Assembly: GCF_004138205.1 (NCBI RefSeq)
Contig: NZ_RXNQ01000003.1
Location: 103,649 to 167,648, forward strand
Reading direction: 5' to 3'
DNA from: Pedobacter sp. SYP-B3415
Lineage (GTDB): Bacteria > Bacteroidota > Bacteroidia > Sphingobacteriales > Sphingobacteriaceae
Length of the DNA stretch: 64,000 nt
Under the pieces are notes generated by a model. The model ran no database searches. It was given only the letters and a program-made list of their open reading frames with translations, and was not told where the DNA came from. Positions 52,901-62,699 of the stretch are shown piece by piece. Both the position numbers and the translations under genes were made by a program. Position 1 is the first letter of the stretch, and every line of letters starts with the position of its first letter.

Positions 52901-53551
52901 ATGAAAAAACCGAGCATTTTATGGCTGTTGGTACTTTTGCTGGCTGCCTGTGGTACAACCACAATGATAACAGGATCTTGGCGCAAGGACAATGCAACGG
53001 CTACAGGCTACCGCAACATTTTTGTGGCAGCCATGACGAGCAACATTCCCGTCAAACAGGCGGTAGAGAACGGTCTTCAACAGGAATTGCAGCAACGTGG
53101 ATTGTCTGTGGCCAAAAGTATCGAAATATTTCCGCCTAACTTCAGCACGCAGACCGGCGCCAGGCGGGAATTGGTTCTCGGTAAAATCCAGCAAACAGGT
53201 GCTGATGCCATTTTGACCATCGCGCTACTCAGACAGGAAACCGAAAGCCGTTACGTTCCCGGTGGCGCGTATTGGAACCCGGGTATGCGCTACGGCTATT
53301 ATAACAGTTTCTGGAGCTACTACAGCAATTGGTATCCGGCAATCTATGCGCCGGGCTATTATGACGAGCAAAAGGTGTATTATTTGGAGACAAATTTGTA
53401 CAATGCCCGGACCGAAGAACTCATCTGGGCCGCGCAGTCTAAAACTTACGAGCCAACCAATATAGAAAGTTTCTTGAAGGGCTATGTCAAAGCTATTCAG
53501 CAGCAAATGGTGAAAGACGGGCTGATTGCCGGGAATACTGCTTCACGTTAA
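52901..53551 (+). CDS. DUF4136-like lipoprotein
   Basis: A 216-aa lipoprotein (LAAC lipobox, Cys17). The mature part begins GTTTMITGSWRKDNATATGYRNIFVAAM, followed by a helix-strand pattern (VENGLQQELQQRGL, then GADAILTIALL) typical of DUF4136-type periplasmic domains. The central part is Tyr/Trp-rich (YGYYNSFWSYYSNWYP) and the end is YLETNLYNARTEELIWAAQS. Family role unknown; an envelope location is expected. Confidence 0.75.
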   Translation: MKKPSILWLLVLLLAACGTTTMITGSWRKDNATATGYRNIFVAAMTSNIPVKQAVENGLQQELQQRGLSVAKSIEIFPPNFSTQTGARRELVLGKIQQTGADAILTIALLRQETESRYVPGGAYWNPGMRYGYYNSFWSYYSNWYPAIYAPGYYDEQKVYYLETNLYNARTEELIWAAQSKTYEPTNIESFLKGYVKAIQQQMVKDGLIAGNTASR

Positions 53552-53787
53552 ATGAATCAATTCCGTAGCGGCGTTCTGACGAATCCCGAAATCGGAAAAT
53601 TCATCTGACAAATCCGGAGGTTCCGGCCATCGCCGGGCCATGGTTCCGCCTGCACCCGCACCCTGTTATTTTGATTCTTGCCGCTGGGGTGGGCGGTCAG
53701 GGCCGGGTAATTTATCGGGCCGGGTTGCCTATATTGTGCGCTTCTTTGTTTACATTTTTCAGACCAGAACCGTACTTTTGCTGGCCA

Positions 53788-54216
53788 ATGAAAAAGCTAA
53801 GCAGAATATACAAGTACCGGCCGGAAAAAGCTGGTATCATTCTGTTTCTTAAAGCCCAGGTAGCGGCACTTGCGGGCGGCCTGAGTGATTATGCAATTAT
53901 GATCCTTTTGGTTGACTATGCGCGCATACACCTAAGCCTGGCCATTTTCCTTTCGGGCACCGTCGGGGCACTCATCAACTTTTACATCAACCGCAGGTGG
54001 GTTTTTCTTAGTGCCAATGCAGCGGCACCGCAGCTTACACGTTTTATTGCCATGATACTTGGCAGTATCACCCTCAAAGCTTCAGCAACCTGGCTGCTGA
54101 CAAATTTCCTGAAAGTTGATTATAAGTTTATCAGGATTGGGGTCGATCTGCTCGTTTCTTACAGCTTTAATTATCCGTTGATTCGGTTCTGGGTATTTTC
54201 AGCAAAGTCTGCATAA
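53788..54216 (+). CDS. GtrA-like membrane protein
   Basis: ATG 53788 gives a 142-aa protein with about four TM helices: FLKAQVAALAGGLSDYAIMI, LSLAIFLSGTVGALINFYINRRWVF (the GtrA signature with NFxxxRxWVF), LTRFIAMILGSITLKASATW and LVSYSFNYPLIRFWVF. The longer frame from 53671 begins with non-conserved sequence. GtrA-like proteins are thought to flip undecaprenyl- or lipid-linked sugars in envelope polysaccharide synthesis. A TACTTTTG box at 53773-53780 matches the -7 consensus just upstream. Confidence 0.88.
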   Translation: MKKLSRIYKYRPEKAGIILFLKAQVAALAGGLSDYAIMILLVDYARIHLSLAIFLSGTVGALINFYINRRWVFLSANAAAPQLTRFIAMILGSITLKASATWLLTNFLKVDYKFIRIGVDLLVSYSFNYPLIRFWVFSAKSA

Positions 54217-54295
54217 TGCCTGCATACCGGGTTTTCGAGATCGCAACGTGCCTAACCGCCGAATACTGTTAGGGAATAAGACATACATTAAACAG

Positions 54296-54328
54296 AAGCC
54301 CTGTAATCTAAAGACTACAGGGCTTTTG
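54296..54328 (+). terminator. Intrinsic terminator after the GtrA-like gene
   Basis: Perfect 10-bp stem AAGCCCTGTA/TACAGGGCTT (54296-54305, 54316-54325) with a 10-nt loop and trailing TT on the plus strand. It also lies immediately past the 3' end of the oppositely oriented tRNA gene and may terminate that too. Confidence 0.8.
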
Positions 54329-54331
54329 TCG

Positions 54332-54402
54332 TTTTCCTACATGGATTCGAACCACGATCTTCAGAGCCAGAATCTGACGTGTTACCCTTGCACCATAGGA
54401 AA
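54332..54402 (-). tRNA. tRNA-Gln (anticodon CTG)
   Basis: Folds as a complete 71-nt cloverleaf on the minus strand: acceptor TTTCCTA/TAGGAAA (7 bp), D-stem GTG/CAC, anticodon stem TCAGA/TCTGA around loop TTCTGGC (anticodon CTG), and T-arm CGTGG-TTCGAAT-CCATG. The discriminator is A; CCA is not encoded. The anticodon reads CAG, hence glutamine. Confidence 0.93.
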
Positions 54403-54620
54403 AGCTGTAACGGCAAAACACATTTCGCAATGCCGTTTATTCAGCAAAAATAAATTTTTTCGGTTTTTCCGTCAAGCAGACTCAGACCGCGTTTATCAAG
54501 TTCTTTCCCAAACAAATTGATAATTAACAAGATATTTTTTTCAAAATCAGCATCCGTTTGTCCAAACGGCTTACGTTAACCGACCTGAAATTCGTTTCTT
54601 AGTGGCAAAAGCATAGAAAC

Positions 54621-55607
54621 ATGAAACAAATCAACTGGGGAATGATCGGCGCCGGCGATGTAACAGAGGTAAAAAGCGGGCCCGCTTTTAGCAAGATACC
54701 TGGTTCCCGTCTTGTTGCAGTCATGCGCCGCGACCCTGCTAAGGTTGCCGATTACGCACGCCGGCATGACGTATCGCGCTCATATACGAGTGCTGACGAA
54801 CTGATCAATGACCCCGGTGTAAATGCCATCTATATTGCCACACCACCCGACACCCATGAACAATATACCCTCGCTGCCCTTGCGGCCGGCAAGCCTGTTT
54901 ATGTTGAAAAACCTATGGCTCTGCATGCACAAAGTGCCCGCCGCATGCAACAGGCCGCCGAACAGGCAGGTGTTAAACTTGCGGTCGCGCATTACCGCAG
55001 GGAACAACCTTATTTCAGGAAGATCAAGGAACTGCTCGACTCTGGATCTATCGGCAGCCCCCTCCTTGCGTCGTTGCAGTTTCATCAGCGCCCGCTCCCG
55101 GCTGAAGCCCTCCGGCAGCCAAAAATGCAATGGCGACTGAACCCTTCGCTTTCTGGTGGTGGTCTCTTTCATGACCTTGCCCCCCACCAGCTTGATCTGA
55201 TGTTATACTTTTTTGGTGATGTACAACGACAGGCAGGTCTGGCCTGCAACCAGGGCGAAGCCTATGAGGCTGATGATGCGGTATCCGGACAGTTACAATT
55301 CAGCAACAATGTACTTTTTACGGGCAGCTGGATCTTCAACGCAGCTTCTGAAACAGATCGCTGTGTCATCACCGGAACATCAGGAAAGCTGGATTTTTCG
55401 GTTTTCAGCCAGGAGCCGGTCAGCCTCCACACCGGATCGGGAACGGAAACCTTCAGTTTTCCCTCACTGGAACACGTTCAGCAGCCCATGATTGAAGCCG
55501 TTGTTGCCTACTTCCGCAGCGAGCGTGAAAATCCCTGCCCGGCTGACGCGGGTGTAGCGGTTCTCGATGCGATGGACAGTTTCACATGCAAACAAATTAA
55601 CAGGTAG
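54621..55607 (+). CDS. Gfo/Idh/MocA family oxidoreductase
   Basis: A 328-aa NAD(P)-dependent dehydrogenase: Rossmann domain with WGMIGAGDVTEVKSGPAF, IYIATPPDTHEQYTLAALAAGKPVYVEKPMAL (catalytic Lys in EKP), then the C-terminal alpha/beta domain with GGLFHDLAPHQLDLMLYFFGD (conserved His). Members oxidise or reduce sugars, inositols and related compounds. The substrate is not determined. It lies 28 bp upstream of the TPM-domain gene. Confidence 0.92.
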   Translation: MKQINWGMIGAGDVTEVKSGPAFSKIPGSRLVAVMRRDPAKVADYARRHDVSRSYTSADELINDPGVNAIYIATPPDTHEQYTLAALAAGKPVYVEKPMALHAQSARRMQQAAEQAGVKLAVAHYRREQPYFRKIKELLDSGSIGSPLLASLQFHQRPLPAEALRQPKMQWRLNPSLSGGGLFHDLAPHQLDLMLYFFGDVQRQAGLACNQGEAYEADDAVSGQLQFSNNVLFTGSWIFNAASETDRCVITGTSGKLDFSVFSQEPVSLHTGSGTETFSFPSLEHVQQPMIEAVVAYFRSERENPCPADAGVAVLDAMDSFTCKQINR

Positions 55608-55635
55608 ACCGTTATTTCCCGAGACCTTTTAATTT

Positions 55636-57207
55636 ATGCACCTGTCAGACCTTCGCCCGGCGCTTGTGTTTCGTTTCTTACTGATTTTGCTTTTTCTGAA
55701 CCTGATAGCCTGTTCAGAAAAGCAAGCTGAAGACCCGCTTAATCGGATACCCGATCCAAAAACGCTGAATGAGTCTTACGTAAGTAATCCCGACAACATC
55801 TTGTCTGCGTCTGCCGTAGCCGGTCTCAATAGCCGCCTGTCGCCGCTTGACCAGGCAGGATTAGCCCATATTGACGTTGCAGTCGTCAAATCGGCCGGCG
55901 ATATGATTCCAAAAGAAACCGCCCATGCGTTGTTTAGAAAATGGAAGATAGGTGATGCCGAAAAAGATAACGGACTACTGATTTTACTCGTTATCGACCA
56001 ACGCAGGATCGAGTTTGAAACGGGTTATGGATTGGAAGGCCCACTGCCGGACGTGATTTGCAAACGCATACAGCAAAGGGATATGGTCCCTCTGCTTAAA
56101 CAGGGCAAATATGACGAGGCAGTTACACGTGGCGTTGAAGCAGTGATCAATCAGGTTGAGAATGAGGGCAAGCCAGCTGCCACAGCAGATTCCACGCAGG
56201 CTGATACTGCCCTGCCGGTCGCGCCTCTTCCGCCTGCTTACGCTGTTCCCGAACCGCCCGCAGCTGACGATATGACCGCCATCCCTGCAGAGCCTCCCTA
56301 TGAGGCCCGCGAACCCGCTTTTTTTTCACAGGATGCCGGGCTTGGGACGCTGGTTACCGGCAGCATTCTTTACCTGATCTTTGCCGGGCTGCTGCTGATC
56401 CGCATATCGGCGAACAATGCCGGGTCGGGAGGCTTATATAAAATCCTGATTTTCATACCGCTGATTTTTATCAACGTTACAATACTTTTTGGCGTGATAC
56501 GCTGGAGCGTCTGGGCGGCGCTGCTGGCCTATTACCTGGCGCTGGCTATCTGCACAAATATTTACTTTTTAGTGATTACAGCTGGTATGCGAACTACCGC
56601 CGCCGACCGTCACGCCCGGTACATTTACCTGAACAGAAAAATTCACGGCCTTGACTGGACGGTATACATATTTCCGCTGCCCCTGTTAATTCTCCTGTGG
56701 CCGCTACTCAAAAACCGGTTAAGAAAATACAGACATGCGCCTTATATCTGCCGGCATTGCAGAAACTTAATGACGCGGATGGACGAAGAACAGGACGACA
56801 CAGCACTCAATGCAGCTCAGCAAAAAGAAGAATCTTTATTGTCTGTAGACTATGATGTCTGGCAATGCGCACCCTGCGGCGAACGGCTTGTTTTGTCTTA
56901 CGAGAATCTTGACAGCAAAGCAAAAACCTGCGATACCTGTAAAGCGAAAACCCTGCAGTTTAAAACCCGGAAAGTTGTTAAACGCGCTACAAAAAGTGCC
57001 GGTGGCTGGGGCTGGGCCACATATAGCTGTGCGAACTGCGGAGCAGAACAACAGGAAAAATTCACTATTGCGCGGATCCAGGAATCTTCAGGCAGCTCGT
57101 CATCTTCATCATCGTCGTCATCCTGGTCCTCCTCGGGTTCTTCGCGTTCCTCTTCTTCAAGCAGCGGCGGTTCGTCGGGCGGCGGCGGTGCAGGAAGCAG
57201 TTGGTAA
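55636..57207 (+). CDS. TPM-domain membrane protein with zinc-ribbon pairs and Ser-rich tail
   Basis: A 523-aa protein. Lipoprotein-like leader (LNLIAC, Cys near 26); TPM domain about 45-165 (SNPDNILSASAVAGLNSRL, then KDNGLLILLVIDQRRIEFETGYGLEG); a Pro/Ala-rich linker; several TM helices about 235-350; then CRHCRNL, CAPCGE, CDTCKA and CANCGA, four CxxC pairs that could form two zinc ribbons; and a Ser/Gly tail from about 485 to the end. The N-terminal TPM and low-complexity tail resemble YgcG-type proteins. TPM domains are linked to photosystem repair in plants and to envelope functions in bacteria; its function here is unknown. Confidence 0.85.
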   Translation: MHLSDLRPALVFRFLLILLFLNLIACSEKQAEDPLNRIPDPKTLNESYVSNPDNILSASAVAGLNSRLSPLDQAGLAHIDVAVVKSAGDMIPKETAHALFRKWKIGDAEKDNGLLILLVIDQRRIEFETGYGLEGPLPDVICKRIQQRDMVPLLKQGKYDEAVTRGVEAVINQVENEGKPAATADSTQADTALPVAPLPPAYAVPEPPAADDMTAIPAEPPYEAREPAFFSQDAGLGTLVTGSILYLIFAGLLLIRISANNAGSGGLYKILIFIPLIFINVTILFGVIRWSVWAALLAYYLALAICTNIYFLVITAGMRTTAADRHARYIYLNRKIHGLDWTVYIFPLPLLILLWPLLKNRLRKYRHAPYICRHCRNLMTRMDEEQDDTALNAAQQKEESLLSVDYDVWQCAPCGERLVLSYENLDSKAKTCDTCKAKTLQFKTRKVVKRATKSAGGWGWATYSCANCGAEQQEKFTIARIQESSGSSSSSSSSSSWSSSGSSRSSSSSSGGSSGGGGAGSSW

Positions 57208-57223
57208 TGCAGACGGCATGTGA

Positions 57224-58153
57224 CTATTTGTAACGATCGCGCATGCGTTCCAGGAGCGCTTTCGTTTTACGGATGCCCTCATCAGGAGACAGCCTTGAAC
57301 CTTCGTATTCAATGCCGACAATCCCAGTCCAGCCAGAAGCCTTGATTATATCAAACATCTTTATGTAATCGATGGTGTTTTCATTTCCGGCCGCGTCAAA
57401 ATCGAAACTTTTCGCACTTACCCCTTTTGCATACGGCATAAGTTCGCGTACGCCCTTGTACTTATCATATTCTTCCCGCTCATTGATTCTGAAGTTTCCA
57501 AAATCGGGAAGCGTTCCGCAGTACGAATTATTTACGCCTTTCATTACCGCAGCAAGCCATTGGCCATTAGAAGATATACCACCATGGTTTTCTACAATAA
57601 CATTGATCTTATGACGCTTTCCATAATCAGACAGCATTCCTAACCCTTCAATGGCTGCGCTTTTTACTTCATCAGGCGTACCACGCCCCGCTGCATTTAC
57701 ACGGATCGTCCTGCAACCCAATGCCTGTGCTGCATCGATCCATTTGTAATGGTTTTCAACCGCCTTTTTTCGTTCCCCTTCGTTCGTATTGCCCAGGTCG
57801 CCTTCCCCGTCTATCATAATCAGGTGATTTGTTACGCCAAGGTCGTCCGTACGTTTTTTCAGTTCTTTCAGATAAGCAGCGTTTTGCTCCTGTTTCTGAA
57901 AGAAAGGACTCACATATTCAACAATGTCAATACCGAAGTCTTTCTTAGCTTTTTCCGGGAAATCGATATTTTTTAAACTCCCTGAGAACAACGCATGGTT
58001 TAGTGACCACTGTGCGAGCGAGATCTTAAAAAACTCTTTTTTTCCTGATGCCGCAAATGCATTAAACGGTAAAACGGTACTAAGTGCGAGACCGCCGCCG
58101 GCGAAGGCTGCACTACGGATAAAGTCTCTTCTGGATTTGGCAGATGGGTTCAT
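57224..58153 (-). CDS. TAT-exported sugar phosphate isomerase/epimerase-like protein
   Basis: A 309-aa protein with a twin-arginine signal (SRRDFIRSAAFAGGGLAL, cleavage after about residue 35). The mature part is a xylose-isomerase-like TIM barrel (AP_endonuc_2): FKISLAQWSLNHAL, VTNHLIMIDGEGDLG, GCRTIRVNAAGRG, INVIVENHGGISSN and WTGIVGIEYEGS, with metal-ligand Glu/His/Asp positions apparent. Bacteroidota have many such exported isomerases acting on sugar derivatives. The substrate is unknown. It converges on the TPM-domain gene. Confidence 0.88.
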   Translation of the reverse strand: MNPSAKSRRDFIRSAAFAGGGLALSTVLPFNAFAASGKKEFFKISLAQWSLNHALFSGSLKNIDFPEKAKKDFGIDIVEYVSPFFQKQEQNAAYLKELKKRTDDLGVTNHLIMIDGEGDLGNTNEGERKKAVENHYKWIDAAQALGCRTIRVNAAGRGTPDEVKSAAIEGLGMLSDYGKRHKINVIVENHGGISSNGQWLAAVMKGVNNSYCGTLPDFGNFRINEREEYDKYKGVRELMPYAKGVSAKSFDFDAAGNENTIDYIKMFDIIKASGWTGIVGIEYEGSRLSPDEGIRKTKALLERMRDRYK

Positions 58154-58249
58154 ATTTGTTTAGGTTCGATTGGTTATAAATGTAATCATTTCCGCAGAAT
58201 GCGTCAATGTTAGATTTTTTAGACCAAATGTAGCCTGCTGCCCGCCAAT

Positions 58250-59104
58250 CTAGATAAAAAGCGCCCGCAGAAATCTTTTTTTGATCTTGAACGAGTGCTC
58301 TTTTTTAAGAAAAGTCTGAAAGCCTTCCTGCCTGCGGATAGCTTGTATGGCCTCGCGGCCATCGACGGTGCTTCTTATTTTATTTAAAAGGTGCGTATCA
58401 TCTTTCAGTAAGTCCGCCTCGGTCAGTTGTCCGTTATCTATAAATTGCCTGATCAGTACAGCCATTTTTTTATTCGCATACATATAAAGCGGATGCATAA
58501 AAAACCCGTTATTCAGACGGTCAAAGACCACATTAATCCAGTTTGCCTTCTGCTCATCTTCGACCATGATCCGTCCGTCATGAACAGTACAGCTTTTAAG
58601 AAATTCTCCGGCCTCGCCGCGACCGATGATACCAGCGTAAAGCGCATCCCTTAATGTATAATCCAGTCTGTCTGCACAGAGGTTTGGAAGCGGCTGTTCG
58701 AGAATAGAAAAGTCACCGCTTAGTTGCCGTTCAAGGCTGTATCCAAACTTTTCCAGAACGGCCGGTATCTCGGAGTCATGCAACACCTGCGCGAAAATTT
58801 TCTCATGATAGTCTTCCGATTCACGCTCAAATACATAGTCGGCTACATGCGAAAAAGCGGTGTGCGAAACGTCATGAAGTAACCCTGCTATCTGCTCTTC
58901 CTCAGAACCTCCCAGCATTCGGATCAGCAGTGCCACACCGATAGAATGTTCAAGGCGGGTATGGCGAACGTCCGGGTTGACAAGGAAAATAGCCCCGCTC
59001 TGATGAATACCACCCAGCCGCTTCAATGCCGCCGTTTCAAGCAGTTCTTTAAAAACCTGCGGAAGTTCAATACTTCCGTAGAGCAGATCATTTACTTTTA
59101 TCAT
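58250..59104 (-). CDS. HD-domain phosphohydrolase
   Basis: A 284-aa protein with a SAMHD1/dGTPase-like HD core: HTRLEHSIGVALLIRML (His48, His53), LLHDVSHTAFSHV (His77-Asp78, His81, His86), and NLCADRLDYTLRDA supplying the last Asp. The spacing fits the HDxxHxxxxH variant. Likely a nucleotide triphosphohydrolase or phosphatase; many annotated members have unproven substrates. It lies 79 bp beyond the antiporter gene on the same strand. Confidence 0.9.
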   Translation of the reverse strand: MIKVNDLLYGSIELPQVFKELLETAALKRLGGIHQSGAIFLVNPDVRHTRLEHSIGVALLIRMLGGSEEEQIAGLLHDVSHTAFSHVADYVFERESEDYHEKIFAQVLHDSEIPAVLEKFGYSLERQLSGDFSILEQPLPNLCADRLDYTLRDALYAGIIGRGEAGEFLKSCTVHDGRIMVEDEQKANWINVVFDRLNNGFFMHPLYMYANKKMAVLIRQFIDNGQLTEADLLKDDTHLLNKIRSTVDGREAIQAIRRQEGFQTFLKKEHSFKIKKRFLRALFI

Positions 59105-59183
59105 GGGCTAATCGTTAGGGCCAACAAAATTACTAAAATATTTAGCAATAATAACGCCGAGTTATTAACATCCCGGGAGCCGG

Positions 59184-60428
59184 TCAGTCCTCTTTGGGAA
59201 GCACCTTGTTGGCCAGTCTTTTAATTGTCAGCCCCTGAACAACAATGGAAAATACCACCACAAAATAGGTAATTGATATAAGCAGCCCTTTGTATGGGCC
59301 TTCGTCCATAGATAACGCGAGCGCGATCGAGACACCGCCGCGCAGTCCGCCCCACACAAGGATTTTGATGGTGCCCGAATCAAATTTCGTTTTGAAGGGA
59401 ACCAGTTTGGCCGGGATCCAGATCGACACAAACCTGGAAAACAGCACCACTACGATCCCAGCCAGGCCGACCAGCCAGTACGACCAGATATTTGGTATGA
59501 TCAGCAGTTCAAAGCCAATAAACAGGAACAGGATCGCATTCAGTATTTCGTCTATAAGCTCCCAGAATTTATTCAGGTAATCTTGTGTAACTTCAGACAT
59601 GGCCGTATTTTTTCCGTAATTGCCGATAACGAGTCCGGCTGCAACCATGGTAAGCGGCCCGCTGATATGAATGGCATGCGCAATCAGATAACCGCCCATT
59701 ACGACAGACAGCGTAATGAGAACAGAGACCTTATAATCGTCAATCTTTCGCATGGCATTAGACGCGCCGAGTCCCAGCAGCGTGCCAAGCACAAAGCCGC
59801 CCACCGCTTCCTTTACCAGCAGCCAGCTCACATTGCCCACTGATAGATCCACTTCGCTCCCCTGAGCCAGCTGCAAAATGACCGCGAACACCACTACCGC
59901 CACACCATCATTAAACAGCGACTCGCCGGCAACCTTTGTTTCAAGTGCTTTGGGCACTTTTGCCTCCTTTAAAATACCTAGTACAGCAATTGGATCGGTC
60001 GGGGAAATGAGTGACCCGAACAGCAGGCAGTAGATAAACGGCACCTGCATACCAAGAAACGGAAACACATAATAAAAGATTGCTCCAACGGCCAGCGTCG
60101 AGATAATGACACTCACTGTTGAAAAGACCACCACCGGAAGACGCTGCTCCCGGAGGTCGACCAGATGAATATGGATTGCACCGGCAAAGAGCAGAAAGTT
60201 CAACATTGCGCCCATCAATACTTCAGTAAAGTCGACATCATTCAGCAAACCCGACAGGTGGCCCAGCGTTTTCGGGAAAATATTGCCTGTAACAACCAGG
60301 GTTATAGAAACAGCCATGGCGATGAGCATTACACCAATGGTAGATGGCAGCTTCAGATACCTGATATTCAGGTAAGCAAAGAACGAAGCGAGAACAATCA
60401 GGACAGAAAATGAGTAGTAGAGTTCCAT
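59184..60428 (-). CDS. Na+/H+ antiporter, CPA1 (NhaP) family
   Basis: A 414-aa inner-membrane antiporter with about 12 TM helices. Key transport motifs are LLFGSLISPTDPIAVLGIL and KVAGESLFNDGVAVVVFAVI (the Asn-Asp pair of CPA1 exchangers), plus ILVWGGLRGGVSIALALS near the C-terminus with the conserved Arg. No C-terminal regulatory domain. It exchanges Na+ or K+ for H+ in pH and salt homeostasis. Confidence 0.92.
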   Translation of the reverse strand: MELYYSFSVLIVLASFFAYLNIRYLKLPSTIGVMLIAMAVSITLVVTGNIFPKTLGHLSGLLNDVDFTEVLMGAMLNFLLFAGAIHIHLVDLREQRLPVVVFSTVSVIISTLAVGAIFYYVFPFLGMQVPFIYCLLFGSLISPTDPIAVLGILKEAKVPKALETKVAGESLFNDGVAVVVFAVILQLAQGSEVDLSVGNVSWLLVKEAVGGFVLGTLLGLGASNAMRKIDDYKVSVLITLSVVMGGYLIAHAIHISGPLTMVAAGLVIGNYGKNTAMSEVTQDYLNKFWELIDEILNAILFLFIGFELLIIPNIWSYWLVGLAGIVVVLFSRFVSIWIPAKLVPFKTKFDSGTIKILVWGGLRGGVSIALALSMDEGPYKGLLISITYFVVVFSIVVQGLTIKRLANKVLPKED

Positions 60429-60560
60429 AGAAAAATTATACAGGATCAGCAGTTAAACGAGGTTCCCGGTAGCCGGAAACGGGCAATATAACATATTCAG
60501 ACGGGAAAACGGCCTGATTTTGGTACCAAAACCGTATCTTCGAAACATTCCGCACGACCT

Positions 60561-62696
60561 ATGGCAAAGAAAAAATCCTCACATCTCAGACTGATCCTGC
60601 TTAAGCTGATTGGCGATGTGTTTGAAAAAAACAGCAATCAGCTTATGAACTACAAGCAGGTTTCTGCCAAGCTTAATCTGAACGATCAGGAATCGCGCGA
60701 TACTATTTATGACATTCTTCGCGAAGAGACCGAGCGCGGCACGTTCATAGAACCGGAAAAAGGAAAGTTCAGACTAAAAGAGCTGAAAAACTTTATAACA
60801 GGAACTGTAGACATGACCGCAGATGGTTCTGCCTTTATCGTTCCTGATGATGAGTTTGAAAAAGACGTATTTGTTGCTCCCCGGAAACTAAAAAATGCTC
60901 TCCATGGCGATAAGGTCAAGGTTTACGTATTTGCAAAAAAAACCAGCGGACGCCGGAATGAGGGCGAAGTAATCGAAATTGTTCAGCGGGCCAAGATGGA
61001 CTTTACCGGGGTGATTAAAATCTCCGAACGTTTCGCCTTTGTGATTGCAGATGACAAGAAAATGCTGCAGGACATCTTTGTTCCACTCGACGAGCTGAAT
61101 GGTGCCAGAAACGGACAGCGTGTTCTGGTTGGTCTGACCGACTGGCCGGAGGGCGCAAAAAACCCCGTTGGCAGCGTTAAACATATTCTCGGCAATCCGG
61201 GCGAAAACGATACCGAAATGAACGCCATTCTTGCACAGTTTGGTTTCCCGCTATCATTTCCGGACCAGGTAGAAAAAGAATCGAAAGAAATAGATGAAGC
61301 TATACCCGACGGGGAGATAAAGAAACGCCGCGACTTCAGAAATATTTTGACCTTCACGATCGACCCGGCTGATGCCAAAGATTTTGATGACGCGATTTCC
61401 TACCAGAAACTGGAGAATGGCAACCATGAAATTGGGGTTCACATTGCCGATGTCTCGTACTACGTCCTTCCCGGCAGCGAACTGGATAAAGAAGCCTACA
61501 GCCGGGGTACCTCCGTTTACCTGGTAGACAGGGTCATCCCGATGCTGCCTGAGCGGCTCAGCAATGGCTTGTGCTCACTTCGGCCGAACGAAGACAAACT
61601 CTGTTTTGCCGCAGTCTTCGAACTTGATGACGATGCTAATATTGTGCAGGAGTGGTTTGGCCGTACCGTCATTCATTCCGCCCATCGTTTTAGTTATGAA
61701 GATGCTCAGGAAGTTATTGAAAACAAGTCTGGCACTTATGCTACCGAGCTCGAAACCTTAAACCGGCTGGCTTATAAACTTCGGGAACGTAAGTTCAAAA
61801 ACGGGGCGATCAGTTTCGAAAGCACCGAAGTAAAATTTAAACTGGATGATGAGGGGAAGCCGCTTGGTGTATACGTAAAGGAGCGCAAAGATGCCCACAA
61901 GCTTATTGAAGACTACATGCTGCTTGCCAACAGGCGTGTTGCCGAATTTATTGGCAAAAAGCAGAAGGGAAAAAACAAACTTACATTCGTGTACCGCGTG
62001 CATGACTCCCCGAACATGGAAAACCTGACCGCCTTTGCCCAGTTTGCGGCAAGGTTTGGTTACAGGATCAGCACAAAGTCTGATAAGGAAATTGCCCGTT
62101 CGCTAAACCACCTTATGGAGGATGTGGAAGGCAAAAAGGAACAAAACGTGCTTACCTCTCTGGCTATCCGGTCGATGGCCAAAGCGATCTATACGACCAA
62201 AAAGACAAGTCATTACGGCCTGGCATTCGATTATTATACGCATTTCACTTCGCCTATCAGGCGGTATCCCGATGTCATGGCGCACCGGCTGCTTCAGCAT
62301 TACCTTGACGGGGGCAAATCTGTCGATGCTGAAACTTACGAAGTGGCGTGTACACACTCCTCAGCAACAGAAAAACGCGCTGCCGATGCCGAGCGGGCCT
62401 CAGTAAAATACAAACAGGCAGAGTACCTCGAAAATAATATCGGCCAGGAATTTAAAGGCATCATTTCGGGTGTTACCGAATGGGGCATGTATGTCGAAAT
62501 CGAGGAAAACAAATGCGAAGGAATGGTGCGGCTGCGCGAAATCAGCGATGATTTTTATGTGCTCGATGAAAAAAATTACTGCATTGTCGGACAAAGAAAA
62601 AAGAAAAAGTACCAGCTCGGAGACGAGGTGACCATAAAAGTGAAAAAGGTGGATCTGGGCAAAAGACAGATCGATTTTTCACTGGTACAGGATTAA
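60561..62696 (+). CDS. rnr: Ribonuclease R
   Basis: A 711-aa processive 3'-5' exoribonuclease. N-terminal HTH-like region (1-60), cold-shock domains (about 75-215), RNB catalytic domain (about 258-580) with the four metal-binding aspartates Asp268, Asp274, Asp276 and Asp277 in TIDPADAKDFDDAIS, HFTSPIRRYPDVMAHRLLQ near the active site, and a C-terminal S1 domain (about 630-711, GIISGVTEWGMYVEIEENKCEGMVRLREI). It degrades structured RNA and contributes to rRNA quality control. The next gene starts 3 bp after its stop. Confidence 0.95.
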   Translation: MAKKKSSHLRLILLKLIGDVFEKNSNQLMNYKQVSAKLNLNDQESRDTIYDILREETERGTFIEPEKGKFRLKELKNFITGTVDMTADGSAFIVPDDEFEKDVFVAPRKLKNALHGDKVKVYVFAKKTSGRRNEGEVIEIVQRAKMDFTGVIKISERFAFVIADDKKMLQDIFVPLDELNGARNGQRVLVGLTDWPEGAKNPVGSVKHILGNPGENDTEMNAILAQFGFPLSFPDQVEKESKEIDEAIPDGEIKKRRDFRNILTFTIDPADAKDFDDAISYQKLENGNHEIGVHIADVSYYVLPGSELDKEAYSRGTSVYLVDRVIPMLPERLSNGLCSLRPNEDKLCFAAVFELDDDANIVQEWFGRTVIHSAHRFSYEDAQEVIENKSGTYATELETLNRLAYKLRERKFKNGAISFESTEVKFKLDDEGKPLGVYVKERKDAHKLIEDYMLLANRRVAEFIGKKQKGKNKLTFVYRVHDSPNMENLTAFAQFAARFGYRISTKSDKEIARSLNHLMEDVEGKKEQNVLTSLAIRSMAKAIYTTKKTSHYGLAFDYYTHFTSPIRRYPDVMAHRLLQHYLDGGKSVDAETYEVACTHSSATEKRAADAERASVKYKQAEYLENNIGQEFKGIISGVTEWGMYVEIEENKCEGMVRLREISDDFYVLDEKNYCIVGQRKKKKYQLGDEVTIKVKKVDLGKRQIDFSLVQD

Positions 62697-62699
62697 TTT

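Noticed and set aside
54332..54402. tRNA-Gln as an integration (att) site for the neighbouring island
   Set aside because: I noticed no second copy of the tRNA 3' end in the window and no integrase gene; the island borders instead on repeat-type ends.
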